In this document: piece by piece, positions 6,923-15,486 of the stretch | How the letters are laid out: each line of letters opens with the position of its first letter | Numbering within the stretch: position 1 is the stretch's first letter | Origin: DYIB01 sp049320945 | GTDB taxonomy: Bacteria; Pseudomonadota; Gammaproteobacteria; Burkholderiales; Rhodocyclaceae | Assembly (NCBI GenBank): GCA_049320945.1 | Contig: JBMOQT010000354.1 | Coordinates: 1 to 33,968, forward strand | Length of the DNA stretch: 33,968 bases | Direction: 5' to 3' | The notes under the pieces: generated by a model | What the model was told of the DNA's origin: nothing | The model's input: the letters and a program-made list of their open reading frames with translations, nothing else | Database searches by the model: none | Made by a program: the position numbers and the translations under genes

Positions 6923-8602
6923 TCACCATTCGCCGTCTCCCGGTACCACCCACCCCAATTCCCGGTGCTTCGCCAGGTGCCGGGGGGTCCAAGAGTGGGG
7001 GGTCTTGTTCACGAAGTGATAGCGGGCCACGTGGTAGCTGGGGTCGAAGCCGTAGAAGTTGCGCTTCATGTGGGCCAGTTCCTCAGCCCGGTATTGAGCC
7101 AGGGGCTTGGTGGCTTCCTCCGTCGCCCGCTTGGCGCGTTTCTCTGCAAGATACGCTAGGAGCCCAGGCGTATCGGCCAGGGCCGCGGCGCGGCGCCGGA
7201 CTTCCGCTTGGAAGCTCGCTACCGTGTCGCCGAAGCAGGCTTCGATAAAGCCTATATCCTCCGCCTCCAGGGCGCCTAGGGGCAGGCGCCGAGCCATGAT
7301 GCGCCGAGCGGCCTCTTCCCCCACCCGCTTGGGCAGGAGGTAGGTCCAGTATTCCGAGCCGTAGAGGTTGCCCATGTTCTTGTAGTGGGGGTTGAGGATG
7401 ACGCCTTTACGTGCCCAGACGCAGTCCGCAGCTAGGGCCAGAAAAGCACCTCCCGCCCCGGCGTTGCCCTGGAGGGCAGCCACCGTGTAGTGTGTGGTGG
7501 TCTCGATCACCGCCTGGCACAGGTCGTCCATGGCCTCAATGTTGTACCAGGATTCATCCGCCGGGCTGTACGCCGCTTCGATGCGGTTCAAGTCCAGGCC
7601 GTTGCTGAAGAAGTCCGGCCCCCCCATGAGCACGATAACCCGGGTGGGCCGCTGCCGCGCGACTTCGTAGGCAGCCAGCAGACGCCGACATGCGCCGGTG
7701 CCCATAGCGCCGTTGTAGAAGTCGAAGTGGAGATAGCCCACGCCGTTGACTTCCTCGTAGCGTATGTCGGGGTCGGCGTCGGCATCCAATTCCACCAACG
7801 CTTCCACCTCCTTAAACGCCGATGTCACCGGCAACTTGATGCCTCCCGCCCGCTTCACATGGCCGATGCGCACCGCGCCATCCACGGTGGCCCGCACCAC
7901 GCCCTCACCGTTGCGGCCCAACACCTCCCCCGGCGTGCCTCGGGCGGGGAAGGGACGGGCGTTGAATAGGTGACAGGGGTGGCCGAATAGCTCGTCCTTT
8001 ACCCCAGGAAAACCATCGGACGCGTTGAGCTTGGCCATCACCCGATCCGTGGTGTCCCGGGTCCAGTCGATGGCCCGGTCGGTCTGCTGCATGAGGGCAT
8101 GCATGGGACGCGGGGGCAGGGCTTGAGGCCGCCACTTGCCGGCCCGGTAATCCGGCAGCCGCTCCAGGGCTGTATTGACCACCCGTACCGCCGCCTCGGT
8201 CACCTCGTTGCGGTAGAGGCTGGTTTTCTTCGCCGCACGCATGGGAAAGGTTTCGCTGGCCCAAACAGGGCCCGCGTCCATCTCCGCTTCTGCCTGGAGT
8301 AGGGTCACGCCCCATGTCTGCACGCTCTTCAGGATAGCCCAGTCGAGGGCCGAGGGGCCCCTATCCCCCACGATACCCGGATGCAGCACAAGGCACAGGT
8401 GGTTTCGCCAGATGGCCTCCGGGATGGCCCGGCGCAGGTAGGGTGCCAGGATCAGGTGGGGTCGGAACAGCCCCACCGCCTCGATGGTGACGCTGTGGTT
8501 GATGTCGAACTCGACGGAGACCTCATGGCCCAGACGGGTGAGTTCCACGAACAGGCGCTGGGTCAGGCTGTTGAAGGCGTGGGTGAGGAAGAGAATCCGC
8601 AT
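6923..8602 (-). CDS. hoxX: HoxX/HypX, formyl-THF-dependent CO ligand synthesis
   Basis: Makes the active-site CO ligand of [NiFe]-hydrogenases under air from N10-formyl-tetrahydrofolate, by way of formyl-CoA. The N-terminal half is formyltransferase-like (MRILFLTHAFNSLTQRL, LHPGIVGDRGPSALDWA). The C-terminal half is an enoyl-CoA hydratase-like domain (VLMGGPDFFSNGLDLNRIE, LQGNAGAGGAFLALAADCVWAR, NPHYKNMGNLYGSEYW). I place the start at MRILFLT (559 aa). The frame stays open for 26 more codons upstream, but those translate a hairpin repeat. The gene lies between hypE and hoxA, as in C. necator. Its presence fits an enzyme matured and used in oxygen. Confidence 0.94.
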   Translation of the reverse strand: MRILFLTHAFNSLTQRLFVELTRLGHEVSVEFDINHSVTIEAVGLFRPHLILAPYLRRAIPEAIWRNHLCLVLHPGIVGDRGPSALDWAILKSVQTWGVTLLQAEAEMDAGPVWASETFPMRAAKKTSLYRNEVTEAAVRVVNTALERLPDYRAGKWRPQALPPRPMHALMQQTDRAIDWTRDTTDRVMAKLNASDGFPGVKDELFGHPCHLFNARPFPARGTPGEVLGRNGEGVVRATVDGAVRIGHVKRAGGIKLPVTSAFKEVEALVELDADADPDIRYEEVNGVGYLHFDFYNGAMGTGACRRLLAAYEVARQRPTRVIVLMGGPDFFSNGLDLNRIEAAYSPADESWYNIEAMDDLCQAVIETTTHYTVAALQGNAGAGGAFLALAADCVWARKGVILNPHYKNMGNLYGSEYWTYLLPKRVGEEAARRIMARRLPLGALEAEDIGFIEACFGDTVASFQAEVRRRAAALADTPGLLAYLAEKRAKRATEEATKPLAQYRAEELAHMKRNFYGFDPSYHVARYHFVNKTPHSWTPRHLAKHRELGWVVPGDGEW

Positions 8603-8654
8603 GGTCAGGTTGTACCTTCGTCGCGTATGGAGACGTCGCTGAATCCCTCCTGTC

Positions 8655-8735
8655 ATCCCTTTTCCAAAGGGAGGAGCCATTCGTTCGGCGCTGTCGTTAC
8701 TCCCCCTTTTGCAATAGGAGGGCTGGGTGGGTTTC
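8655..8735. repeat. Double-hairpin repeat (family R, copy 3)
   Basis: CCCTTT-TCC-AAAGGG at 8657-8671 and an imperfect CCCCCTTTTGCAATAGGAGGG-type hairpin at about 8702-8722, followed by GGGTTTCAGTG. It has the same layout as the copies at 6832 and 10134. It lies in the hypE-hoxX gap together with a MITE copy. Confidence 0.7.
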
Positions 8736-8861
8736 AGTGGCTATGGCTTGTTGTACGGCCCCGAGTATCATCTTCACCACTGCGGTCTCCACAAAGCCTG
8801 CCGGTCATCGAATCTCATGACGTGGATGCTCTGGGCGTTCAGCCAGGTATCCCGCTGCCTA
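8736..8861. other. Noncoding remainder of the hypE-hoxX gap
   Basis: The hypE-hoxX gap (8603-9034) is the longest inside the hydrogenase locus. Between the hairpin repeat and the MITE I see no plausible gene, promoter or RNA. The gap has evidently grown by repeat insertion. Confidence 0.5.
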
Positions 8862-9005
8862 ACAGGCCGTTGAAAAACTGCTGCGGTAGGCCATCTGCGG
8901 CGCTGCGCGGTGCTCGCACCCTCGCCTATCTGTTTGATAGGCTTCGGTCGCTGTGCTCCGTGCGCCTTGCATCTGGCCATCCTCGCGACGTTTTTCAACG
9001 GCCTG
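8862..9005. repeat. 144-bp MITE-like element, copy 2
   Basis: Same ends (CAGGCCGTTGAAAAAC and its complement), same length and same flanking CTA (8859-8861 and 9006-9008) as copy 1 at 2607-2750. It lies 29 bp beyond the hypE stop codon. The near-identity of the two copies suggests recent movement. Confidence 0.8.
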
Positions 9006-9034
9006 CTAGGGGGGATTAGAGTTCTTTCACACAC

Positions 9035-10087
9035 TCAGCAAATCCTCGGCAACTGCTCACCACTTAGCCAGTCCACCATCCGCCGTCCGCCGAATCGGGT
9101 CTTCATCTGCACGAAACAGTTGGGGTCTTCCACCACCTTGCCAATGAGGGCAGCGGCCTGACCCTGAGGGTGAGCGCGCATCGCGGCCAGAAGCCTGTCC
9201 GCGTCCTCGGCGGCGCAAATGGCGACGAGCTTGCCTTCGTTGGCGATGTTGAGGGGATCCAGGCCCAGCAGTTCGCAGGCGGCGTCCACCTCCGGCTTGA
9301 TGGGAATGGCCGCCTCGTCAAGGTGGATGCCCACACCCGATTGGTGGGCGATTTCGTTGAGGGTGGCGGCCAGACCGCCCCGAGTGGGGTCGCGCATGAC
9401 CCGGATGGCAGCCCCCGAGGCCAGCATGGCGGCGGTCAGGCCGTTCAGGGCCGCCGTGTCCGAGAGGATGGGCGCATCGAAGGAGAGGTTCTCCCGCTTG
9501 CTTAGGATGGCCACGCCATGATCCCCTAGGGTGCCGGACAACAGTACCGCATCCCCGGGCCGGGCCAGGTCACCGGACAGGTGCACACCCTCGGGAAGGA
9601 AGCCCACCCCGGTGGTGGTGATGAATACCCCGTCTCCCTTGCCTTGTTCCACCACCTTGGTGTCGCCGGCTACGAGCTTCACGCCCGCTGCTTTCGCCGC
9701 CCTGGCCATGGATTCCACGATGCGAGCCAGGCTCTCGAGGGGAAAACCTTCCTCGAGGATGAAGCCGGCGGTGAGGTACAGGGGCGTGGCCCCCATGACC
9801 GCCACGTCGTTCACCGTGCCATGGACCGAAAGGCAGCCGATGTCGCCGCCGGGGAAGAAGAGGGGCGAAACCACATGGCTGTCGGTGGACACCACCATGC
9901 GGCCGGTGCAGGGGGGCAGGCAGGTACCGTCGTTGCCCTGGGCCAGATATTCATTGCCTAGGTGGTTGGCGAATAGATCGGTGATGAGTTGCACCATGGC
10001 CCGGCCGCCGCCGCCGTGGCTCATGTCCACGCGGCCGTGCTTGATGTCCAGGGGGCGGACATAACCCTTTTTCACTTGGCCGATCAT
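9035..10087 (-). CDS. hypE: HypE, thiocarboxamide dehydratase for CN ligand synthesis
   Basis: HypE accepts a carbamoyl group from HypF on its C-terminal cysteine and dehydrates it with ATP to thiocyanate, the source of the two CN ligands of the Fe centre. The protein is 350 aa and ends in PRIC, leaving the required cysteine as the last residue. The PurM/AIR-synthase-type ATP-binding fold shows in MSHGGGGRAM, STDSHVVSPLFFPGGDIGCLSVHGTVND, VAGDTKVV and MRDPTRGGLAATLNEIA. It follows hypD after 156 bp that carry a double-hairpin repeat. Confidence 0.97.
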   Translation of the reverse strand: MIGQVKKGYVRPLDIKHGRVDMSHGGGGRAMVQLITDLFANHLGNEYLAQGNDGTCLPPCTGRMVVSTDSHVVSPLFFPGGDIGCLSVHGTVNDVAVMGATPLYLTAGFILEEGFPLESLARIVESMARAAKAAGVKLVAGDTKVVEQGKGDGVFITTTGVGFLPEGVHLSGDLARPGDAVLLSGTLGDHGVAILSKRENLSFDAPILSDTAALNGLTAAMLASGAAIRVMRDPTRGGLAATLNEIAHQSGVGIHLDEAAIPIKPEVDAACELLGLDPLNIANEGKLVAICAAEDADRLLAAMRAHPQGQAAALIGKVVEDPNCFVQMKTRFGGRRMVDWLSGEQLPRIC

Positions 10088-10133
10088 GGGGTCAGTCCTG
10101 AAGTGGCCATTGCCGGTCGGTGGAGTTCCTCCT

Positions 10134-10220
10134 GCCCTCCCTTTGGAAAAGGAAGGGCCGCTCCGGTAGAGGGCGGCACGTTTTCCACCCCCCGTTGCGA
10201 GGGGGCTGGGGGGATTTCAG
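10134..10220. repeat. Double-hairpin repeat (family R, copy 4)
   Basis: The first hairpin is CCTCCCTTT-GGA-AAAGGAAGG (about 10134-10157). The second is CCCCC-GTTGC-GAGGGGG (about 10187-10210), followed by GGGATTTCAGTG. It occupies the hypD-hypE gap and is more diverged than the other copies. Confidence 0.65.
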
Positions 10221-10243
10221 TGACGAATCCATCATGCACACCG

Positions 10244-11380
10244 TCATGCCGTCGTCTCCATATCCTTGTATCGCCCATAGGTGTAGTGAGCCGAGCAGGC
10301 GCCCTCCGAGGACACCATGCAGCTACCCATGGGATTCTCGGGCGTGCACACGGTGCCGAAGATTTTGCAGTCCGTGGGCTTCTTCACCCCCCGGAGTATG
10401 GCGCCACACTCGCAGGCCTTGTTGTCGGGCACCGGCTGGTACTCCAGGTGGAAGCGCCGTTCGGCGTCGAAGTCAGCAAAGCCTTCCCGGATCTTCAGGG
10501 CGGAGTAGGGCACCTCCCCCAGGCCCCGCCATTCGAAGCTGCGGCGCAACTCGAACACCTCGGACACTAGGTTCTGGGCCTTGGTGTTGCCTTCCGGGGT
10601 CACCGCCCGGGTGAATTCGTTCTCCACCTCGGCGCGGCCCTCGTTCACCTGGCGCACCAGCATGAGGATAGCCTGCATGACGTCCAGGGGCTCGAAGCCC
10701 GCAATGACTACGGGTTTGCGGTATTCCTCGGCAAAAAACGCGTAAGGTCGGCTGCCAATCACCGTGGAGACGTGGGCTGGGCCGATGAAGCCGTCGATGG
10801 GTACGGTTCCCAGCTCCCGCGCCTGCTGCGATTCCAGGATGTTCATGATGGCCGACGGCGTGAGCACGTGACAGCACAGCACGCTGAAGTTCTTCAGACC
10901 CTCCGCCTGGGCTTGCTTGATAGCCACCGCCGTGGGCGGGGTGGTGGTCTCGAAGCCAATGGCAAAGAACACCACCTCCTTGTCCGGATGGTCTCGGGCG
11001 ATCTTCAGGGCATCGGTTACCGCGTAGACCATGCGTATGTCACCCCCCTGTGCTTTCGCCTTCATCAGGGAGAGACCGCCAGAGGCTGGGATGCGCAGGG
11101 TGTCTGCGTAGGTGCAGAGGATGACGTCGTGCTCCAGGGCCAGCTTGATGGCCAGGTCGATGCGGCCGATGGGCAGCACGCACACAGGGCAGCCGGGACC
11201 GTGAATCATGCGCACGTTGGGGGGTAGCAGGTCCGGCACCCCATATCGGGAGATGGCATGGGTGTGGCCACCGCAGAACTCCATGAAGTTATAACGGCGG
11301 TCGTCGCGGACCTCGGCGGCGATGGCAGCTGCCAAGCCTTTGGCGACTTTCCCATCACGAAACTCGTCGACGTATTTCAT
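10244..11380 (-). CDS. hypD: HypD, Fe(CN)2CO assembly scaffold
   Basis: HypD and HypC form the complex on which the Fe(CN)2CO unit is built. Conserved motifs are EFCGGHTHAISRYG, HGPGCPVCVLP, the redox-type LCCHV block, GPAHVSTVIGS and GFEPLDVM. The C-terminal [4Fe-4S] site has its cysteines in CECGAIL, DCKIFG and CTPENPMGSCMVS-EGACSAHY. At 378 aa it is full length. It follows hypC after 39 bp. Confidence 0.98.
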   Translation of the reverse strand: MKYVDEFRDGKVAKGLAAAIAAEVRDDRRYNFMEFCGGHTHAISRYGVPDLLPPNVRMIHGPGCPVCVLPIGRIDLAIKLALEHDVILCTYADTLRIPASGGLSLMKAKAQGGDIRMVYAVTDALKIARDHPDKEVVFFAIGFETTTPPTAVAIKQAQAEGLKNFSVLCCHVLTPSAIMNILESQQARELGTVPIDGFIGPAHVSTVIGSRPYAFFAEEYRKPVVIAGFEPLDVMQAILMLVRQVNEGRAEVENEFTRAVTPEGNTKAQNLVSEVFELRRSFEWRGLGEVPYSALKIREGFADFDAERRFHLEYQPVPDNKACECGAILRGVKKPTDCKIFGTVCTPENPMGSCMVSSEGACSAHYTYGRYKDMETTA

Positions 11381-11419
11381 GGTAGTATTACTGTTTCTTC
11401 GCGGGCAGGGCCCAGATGA

Positions 11420-11695
11420 TCAATGCATGGATTCCCGTCCGTGCGGGAATGGCGGAGTGGTTATTGATATCGCCTCCGGTGTCAGCCCCGCCTCAGCCAT
11501 CAAGGCCAGGGTTTTCTCCGCCTCTTCCGGGTCCAAGCGTGTGAGAGCATAGCCCACGTGGACGATGACGTAGTCGCCTACCTGTACGTCCTCCACCAGG
11601 GCCAGGGAGACGTCCTTGCGCACGCCGCCCAGGTCCACGATGGCCTGGTCTTTTTCTGCGATTTCCACCACGCGGGCGGGGATGGCGAGACACAT
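11420..11695 (-). CDS. hypC: HypC, hydrogenase maturation chaperone
   Basis: A small chaperone that partners HypD and carries the iron unit to the large-subunit precursor. It starts MCLAIPARVVEI, with the essential Cys2. The beta-barrel continues through VRKDVSLALVEDVQVGDYVIVHVGYAL and the helix LDPEEAEKTLALMAEAG. At 91 aa it is slightly long. The last residues (PFPHGRESMH) are translated from a small hairpin repeat at 11431-11450, so the tail has probably been extended by that repeat. A paralogue, hoxL, lies earlier in the operon. Confidence 0.96.
   Translation of the reverse strand: MCLAIPARVVEIAEKDQAIVDLGGVRKDVSLALVEDVQVGDYVIVHVGYALTRLDPEEAEKTLALMAEAGLTPEAISITTPPFPHGRESMH
11431..11450. 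repeat. Short hairpin repeat inside the hypC 3' end
   Basis: ATTCCCG and CGGGAAT, 7-bp perfect arms around a 6-nt loop. This resembles the widespread ATTCCCGC-loop-GCGGGAAT dispersed repeats of proteobacteria. It is read as PFPHGRE in HypC. Confidence 0.6.
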
Positions 11696-11718
11696 GAAGA
11701 ATTTCCTTTCGCTGCCGG

Positions 11719-14091
11719 TTAAGGATCGCTCCGCGTCCCCTTCAGCTGACGATTGTTGAGTGAACTAATTGCAACCCAGGCCTGGCCCAGGCTCAACCCT
11801 CCGTCGTTCGGGGGTATCTGTCGGGCCTCCAGAACCCGCAGGCCTTGGCTTGTCAGATGGTTGGCCAAGTGGCGGGACAGGATGTGGTTGAGGAAGCAGC
11901 CTCCCCCCAGGGTCACGGTGTCCAGACTCTGTTGTTCCGCGGCCTGTAGCGTCCAGTCCGCCAGGGCGCGGGCCAGGGTGGCGTGGAACAGGGCAGCACC
12001 GCGTCGCGCATCGGTTTCGTCGGCCAGGCGGGCCAGTAGGGGCAGCAGATCTAGCTTGCCATCGGCATGGAGCACGTAGGCGTCGGTCAACGGAGACACG
12101 TCTCCAGCTTCCTCAGCCAGGCCTTCCAGCAGCATGGCCGCCTGGCCTTCGAAGGTCATTACGTTACGCACTCCCAACAATCCGGCCGCCGCGTCGAACC
12201 AGCGGCCCAGGCTGGTGGTGGGGGGGCAGTGGAGGTTGTGCTCAAGCATCACGCGGAGCTGCCGGGCCACGGGCTGGGCGGTGAAACGGCGGGGAATGTC
12301 GTCGGCACGGCCCAGCAGGAACAGGGCCGCGGCCGCCATGCGCCACGGTTCCTTGGCCGCCTTGTCGCCGCCGGGCATGGGCAGGGGGGTGAGGTGGCCC
12401 AGGCGGGTGAATGCAGCGCCGTCCACGCGTAACAACTCACCGCCCCAGGACGTGTGGTCGGAACCCAGGCCCACGCCGTCCAGGGCCAGGCCCAACAAAG
12501 GCCGTTCCACGCCGTGCTCCGCCGCCACGGCGGCGATGTGGGCGTGGTGGTGCTGCACGGCGATGGTGGGCAAACCCCAGGCATCCGCCAGTTCCAAGGC
12601 ATAGTGGCTGCTGAAGAAGTCCGGGTGCAGGTCGTGGGCCACGGCCTCCGGTCTCACCTGCAGGATGTGGAGGAGGTGTTCCGTGACTTCCTGGAGCATG
12701 TTGCAGGTGGCGGGGTTGTCCAGGCCGCCGATATGCTGGGAGACGAAGGCATCGTTCCCCCGGGTCACGCAAAGAGTGTTCTTGAGGTGGCTTCCGAGGG
12801 CCAGCACCGACGGACCGCAGCGGGAAAGTCGAATGGCCCGAGGTGTGTAGCCCCGGGCGCGGCGTATGAACTGGGGCCCGTTGTTGGCGCTCATACGCAC
12901 CACGCTGTCATCGCAACGTACGACGATGTCCCGATCGTGGAGCAGCACGGCATCAGCGATGTTGCCCAGGCGGTCGATGGCCTCGTCGTTGTGGCTCACC
13001 AGGGGTTCGCCCCCCGGGTTGGCACTGGTCATCACCAACATCAGGCCCAGGGGATGGTGTATCCATTCCGTACCAGCGGGCCGACCCGCCGCCTCGTGGA
13101 AGATCAGCCACTGCAAGGGCGCGTAGGGCAGCATCACCCCCAACCAGGCCAGGCCCGGGGCGATGCCGGGCAAGGCGGCGTCGGCTCCGCATTTCTTGCG
13201 CAGCAGAACGATGGGCCGCTCACGGCAAGTGAGCAGGGCCTGTTCGGCCTCGCTCATCTCCACCCACTCGGCCAGGGAAGCCGGATTGGCCGCCATGACG
13301 GCGAAGGGCTTCTCATCCCGCTGCTTGCGTGCCCGCAGTCGCTGTACGGCCTCGGCATTGCGAGCATCGCAGGCTAGGTGAAAGCCCCCTAGGCCCTTGA
13401 TGGCGACGATTTGGCCTGCCTGTAAAAGTTGAATGGTTGCGGTGATGGGGTCGTCACACGGAATGGCGTTTCCCCGGACATCCACCAGAGCCAAACGAGG
13501 GCCGCACACCGGACAGGCCGTGGGTTCTGCGTGAAAGCGCCGGTCGGCGGGGTTACGGTATTCCTTCTCGCAGTCCGGACACAGCGGAAAGGGTGCCATG
13601 CTGGTCTGGGCCCGGTCGTAGGGCAGGCACCGGGTGAGGGTGTAGCGGGGGCCGCAGTTGGTGCAGTTGATGAAGGCGTAGCGCCAGCGTCGGTCGGCAG
13701 GGTCGAACATCTCTGTCAGACAGTCGAGGCACACCGCCGTGTCGTGGCCGATCATGGTGCTGGCCCGGCCGGCGCCGCTTTCGGTGATGACAAACCCTGT
13801 GTGTTCCCCGCTGTGGGGCGCGTCGTCCCAACTCAGTTCCCGCACCCGCGCCAGGGGCGGGATTTCCACGGGCAGGCGGCGGGTAAAGGCCTCAATGCGG
13901 TGGCGCTCGCCCTCCACCAGGATCTCCACCCCGGCAGCGTCGTTGCGAACCCATCCGGACAGGTTTAGTTCCATGGCCAGGCGCCAGACGTAGGGACGGA
14001 AACCTACGCCCTGGACGATGCCGGTGACGCGCAGGCGGCGTCGGAGAAACAAGCTGGAAGATTGCCTAGTGACCTCGGCGTTATGGTTCAT
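11719..14091 (-). CDS. hypF: HypF, carbamoyltransferase for CN ligand synthesis
   Basis: Uses carbamoyl phosphate and ATP to carbamoylate the HypE C-terminal cysteine. Domain order is complete: acylphosphatase (VTGIVQGVGFRPYVWRLA), two zinc-finger repeats (CLDCLTEMFDPADRRWRYAF with CTNCGPRYT; CPDCEKEYRNPADRRFH with CPVCGP), a YrdC-type domain (VAIKGLGGFHLACDARN) and a Kae1-like carbamoyltransferase domain (VQHHHAHIAAVAAEHG, LALDGVGLG, TLGGGCFLN). I choose MNHNAEV (14091) as the start, giving 790 aa and a 10-bp gap after hypB. A longer start at 14139 would overlap hypB by 38 bp. Confidence 0.97.
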   Translation of the reverse strand: MNHNAEVTRQSSSLFLRRRLRVTGIVQGVGFRPYVWRLAMELNLSGWVRNDAAGVEILVEGERHRIEAFTRRLPVEIPPLARVRELSWDDAPHSGEHTGFVITESGAGRASTMIGHDTAVCLDCLTEMFDPADRRWRYAFINCTNCGPRYTLTRCLPYDRAQTSMAPFPLCPDCEKEYRNPADRRFHAEPTACPVCGPRLALVDVRGNAIPCDDPITATIQLLQAGQIVAIKGLGGFHLACDARNAEAVQRLRARKQRDEKPFAVMAANPASLAEWVEMSEAEQALLTCRERPIVLLRKKCGADAALPGIAPGLAWLGVMLPYAPLQWLIFHEAAGRPAGTEWIHHPLGLMLVMTSANPGGEPLVSHNDEAIDRLGNIADAVLLHDRDIVVRCDDSVVRMSANNGPQFIRRARGYTPRAIRLSRCGPSVLALGSHLKNTLCVTRGNDAFVSQHIGGLDNPATCNMLQEVTEHLLHILQVRPEAVAHDLHPDFFSSHYALELADAWGLPTIAVQHHHAHIAAVAAEHGVERPLLGLALDGVGLGSDHTSWGGELLRVDGAAFTRLGHLTPLPMPGGDKAAKEPWRMAAAALFLLGRADDIPRRFTAQPVARQLRVMLEHNLHCPPTTSLGRWFDAAAGLLGVRNVMTFEGQAAMLLEGLAEEAGDVSPLTDAYVLHADGKLDLLPLLARLADETDARRGAALFHATLARALADWTLQAAEQQSLDTVTLGGGCFLNHILSRHLANHLTSQGLRVLEARQIPPNDGGLSLGQAWVAISSLNNRQLKGTRSDP

Positions 14092-14101
14092 CTGGAAGTG
14101 G

Positions 14102-15127
14102 TTAACCCTGACCCGCCAACCGCATTTCCAACTCAGCAATTCGCTGCTTTAGCCATTCCACGTTTTGCAAGCGCGCCGTCTTGGCCTTATTCAATCCGGC
14201 CATGAGCCAGTTCAGCCACTCCTCCATGCCCTGGCCGCTGGTAGCAGATACCTGCATGACCTGGAGCCTGGGATTCACACGGCGGGCGTAGTCCACACAC
14301 GTGGCCACGTCGAAGGTGAGGTAGGGCAACAGGTCCACCTTGTTCAGCAACATCAAATCGGCGGCGCGGAACATGTCCGGGTATTTCAGCGGCTTGTCCA
14401 CGCCTTCCGTCACCGACAGGATGACCACCTTGTGGGCCTCCCCCAGGTCGAAGGCGGCGGGGCACACCAGGTTACCCACGTTCTCGATCATGAGCAGGCT
14501 GTCGTCGGGCAGGTTCAAGCGTTCCAGGGCGCGGCCCACCATGTGGGCGTCCAGGTGACAGCCCTTGCCGGTGTTGACCTGGATGGCGGGGGCTCCCGTG
14601 GCGCGGATGCGGTCGGCGTCATGGCTGGTCTGCTGATCGCCTTCCACCACGGCCACCTTTGCTTTATCGGCAAGCATCTTGATGCTTTGCACCAGCAGGG
14701 TCGTTTTGCCGGAGCCGGGGCTGGATACCAGGTTGACGGCGAAGATGCCATGCTCGGCGAAATACTTGCGGTTGTCGGCCGCGTAGGCGTTGTTCTTGGC
14801 CAGGATGTCCTGCTCGATGCGGACCATGCGCTCCTGGGTCAGGCCCGGGGCGTGGGCATGGGCGGGGCCCCGACCGTAGTGGAGGTCGCCATGATGTGCG
14901 TGGTAATGGGTTTTGCCGCTGGCATGCAGGTGCTCATGGACGTGTCCATGGTCGGTGTGGTCGTGGCTATGGGTGTGCGTGTGTCCGTGGCTATGCACGG
15001 TGCCGTCAGCGTGTACATGTTCATGGGTGTGATCGTGTGGATGATCATGGCTGTGGCCATGATCATGGTGGGGGTAATGACCCTCGATCCGGGTTTCGCC
15101 TTCGCCGCAGCCGCATACCGTGCACAT
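14102..15127 (-). CDS. hypB: HypB, nickel-binding GTPase with His-rich N-terminus
   Basis: HypB stores and delivers nickel together with HypA. The N-terminal MCTVCGCGEGE carries the CxxCGC high-affinity nickel motif. Residues about 17-95 are a metal-storage stretch with roughly 30 histidines in HDH/HSH/HTH runs. The GTPase domain has the P-loop SSPGSGKTTLL, VEGDQQTSHDADRI, the metal-site GKGCHLDAHM, ENVGNLVCPA and NKVDLLPY. At 341 aa it is long because of the His-rich region. This implies a nickel reserve in addition to transfer. It follows hypA after 17 bp. Confidence 0.98.
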   Translation of the reverse strand: MCTVCGCGEGETRIEGHYPHHDHGHSHDHPHDHTHEHVHADGTVHSHGHTHTHSHDHTDHGHVHEHLHASGKTHYHAHHGDLHYGRGPAHAHAPGLTQERMVRIEQDILAKNNAYAADNRKYFAEHGIFAVNLVSSPGSGKTTLLVQSIKMLADKAKVAVVEGDQQTSHDADRIRATGAPAIQVNTGKGCHLDAHMVGRALERLNLPDDSLLMIENVGNLVCPAAFDLGEAHKVVILSVTEGVDKPLKYPDMFRAADLMLLNKVDLLPYLTFDVATCVDYARRVNPRLQVMQVSATSGQGMEEWLNWLMAGLNKAKTARLQNVEWLKQRIAELEMRLAGQG

Positions 15128-15144
15128 GTTCGTCTCTCCGAAAA

Positions 15145-15486
15145 CTATTCAACCAGCATGTCCTTGACCCGCATTTCCGTTCCCCCCGTGGCTTGGACCT
15201 GGTAGCTGCCGCACTTGGGACAGGGGTCATACAGGGCCTGGATTTCGACGGATTCGCCGCAGCCCAGGCACCAGCCCTGGCCGGGGAGGCGTTCCAGTTC
15301 CACCCGGGCGCCATCGGCCACGCTGCCCTTGAACACCACATCCATGCAGAAGCACAGGGCTTCCACTTCCACGCCGGAGAGGGCGCCGATCTCCAGGCGC
15401 ACTTCCGTCACTCGCTTGAAACCCTGCTGGGCGGCGGTGTCTTCCACAATCTGAAGGACACTCTCCGCTAGGGACATTTCATGCAT
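15145..15486 (-). CDS. hypA: HypA, nickel-insertion metallochaperone
   Basis: Delivers nickel from HypB to the large subunit. I choose the start MHEMSLAES because the family requires Met1-His2-Glu3 (His2 binds nickel). This gives 113 aa and an 8-bp overlap with hoxV. The zinc site is formed by CLGCGE and CPKCGSYQ. Alternative upstream codons (MHYPLPA) would destroy the N-terminal nickel site. Confidence 0.97.
   Translation of the reverse strand: MHEMSLAESVLQIVEDTAAQQGFKRVTEVRLEIGALSGVEVEALCFCMDVVFKGSVADGARVELERLPGQGWCLGCGESVEIQALYDPCPKCGSYQVQATGGTEMRVKDMLVE

Noticed and set aside
8603..8680. Upstream extension of HoxX (starts MAPPFGKGMTGG)
   Set aside because: It is a translation of the dispersed hairpin repeat. 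The family start MRILFLTH lies at 8602.
4222..10220. Repeat copies as a CRISPR array
   Set aside because: The copies are kilobases apart, palindromic and in intergenic gaps, with no regular spacers and no cas genes.
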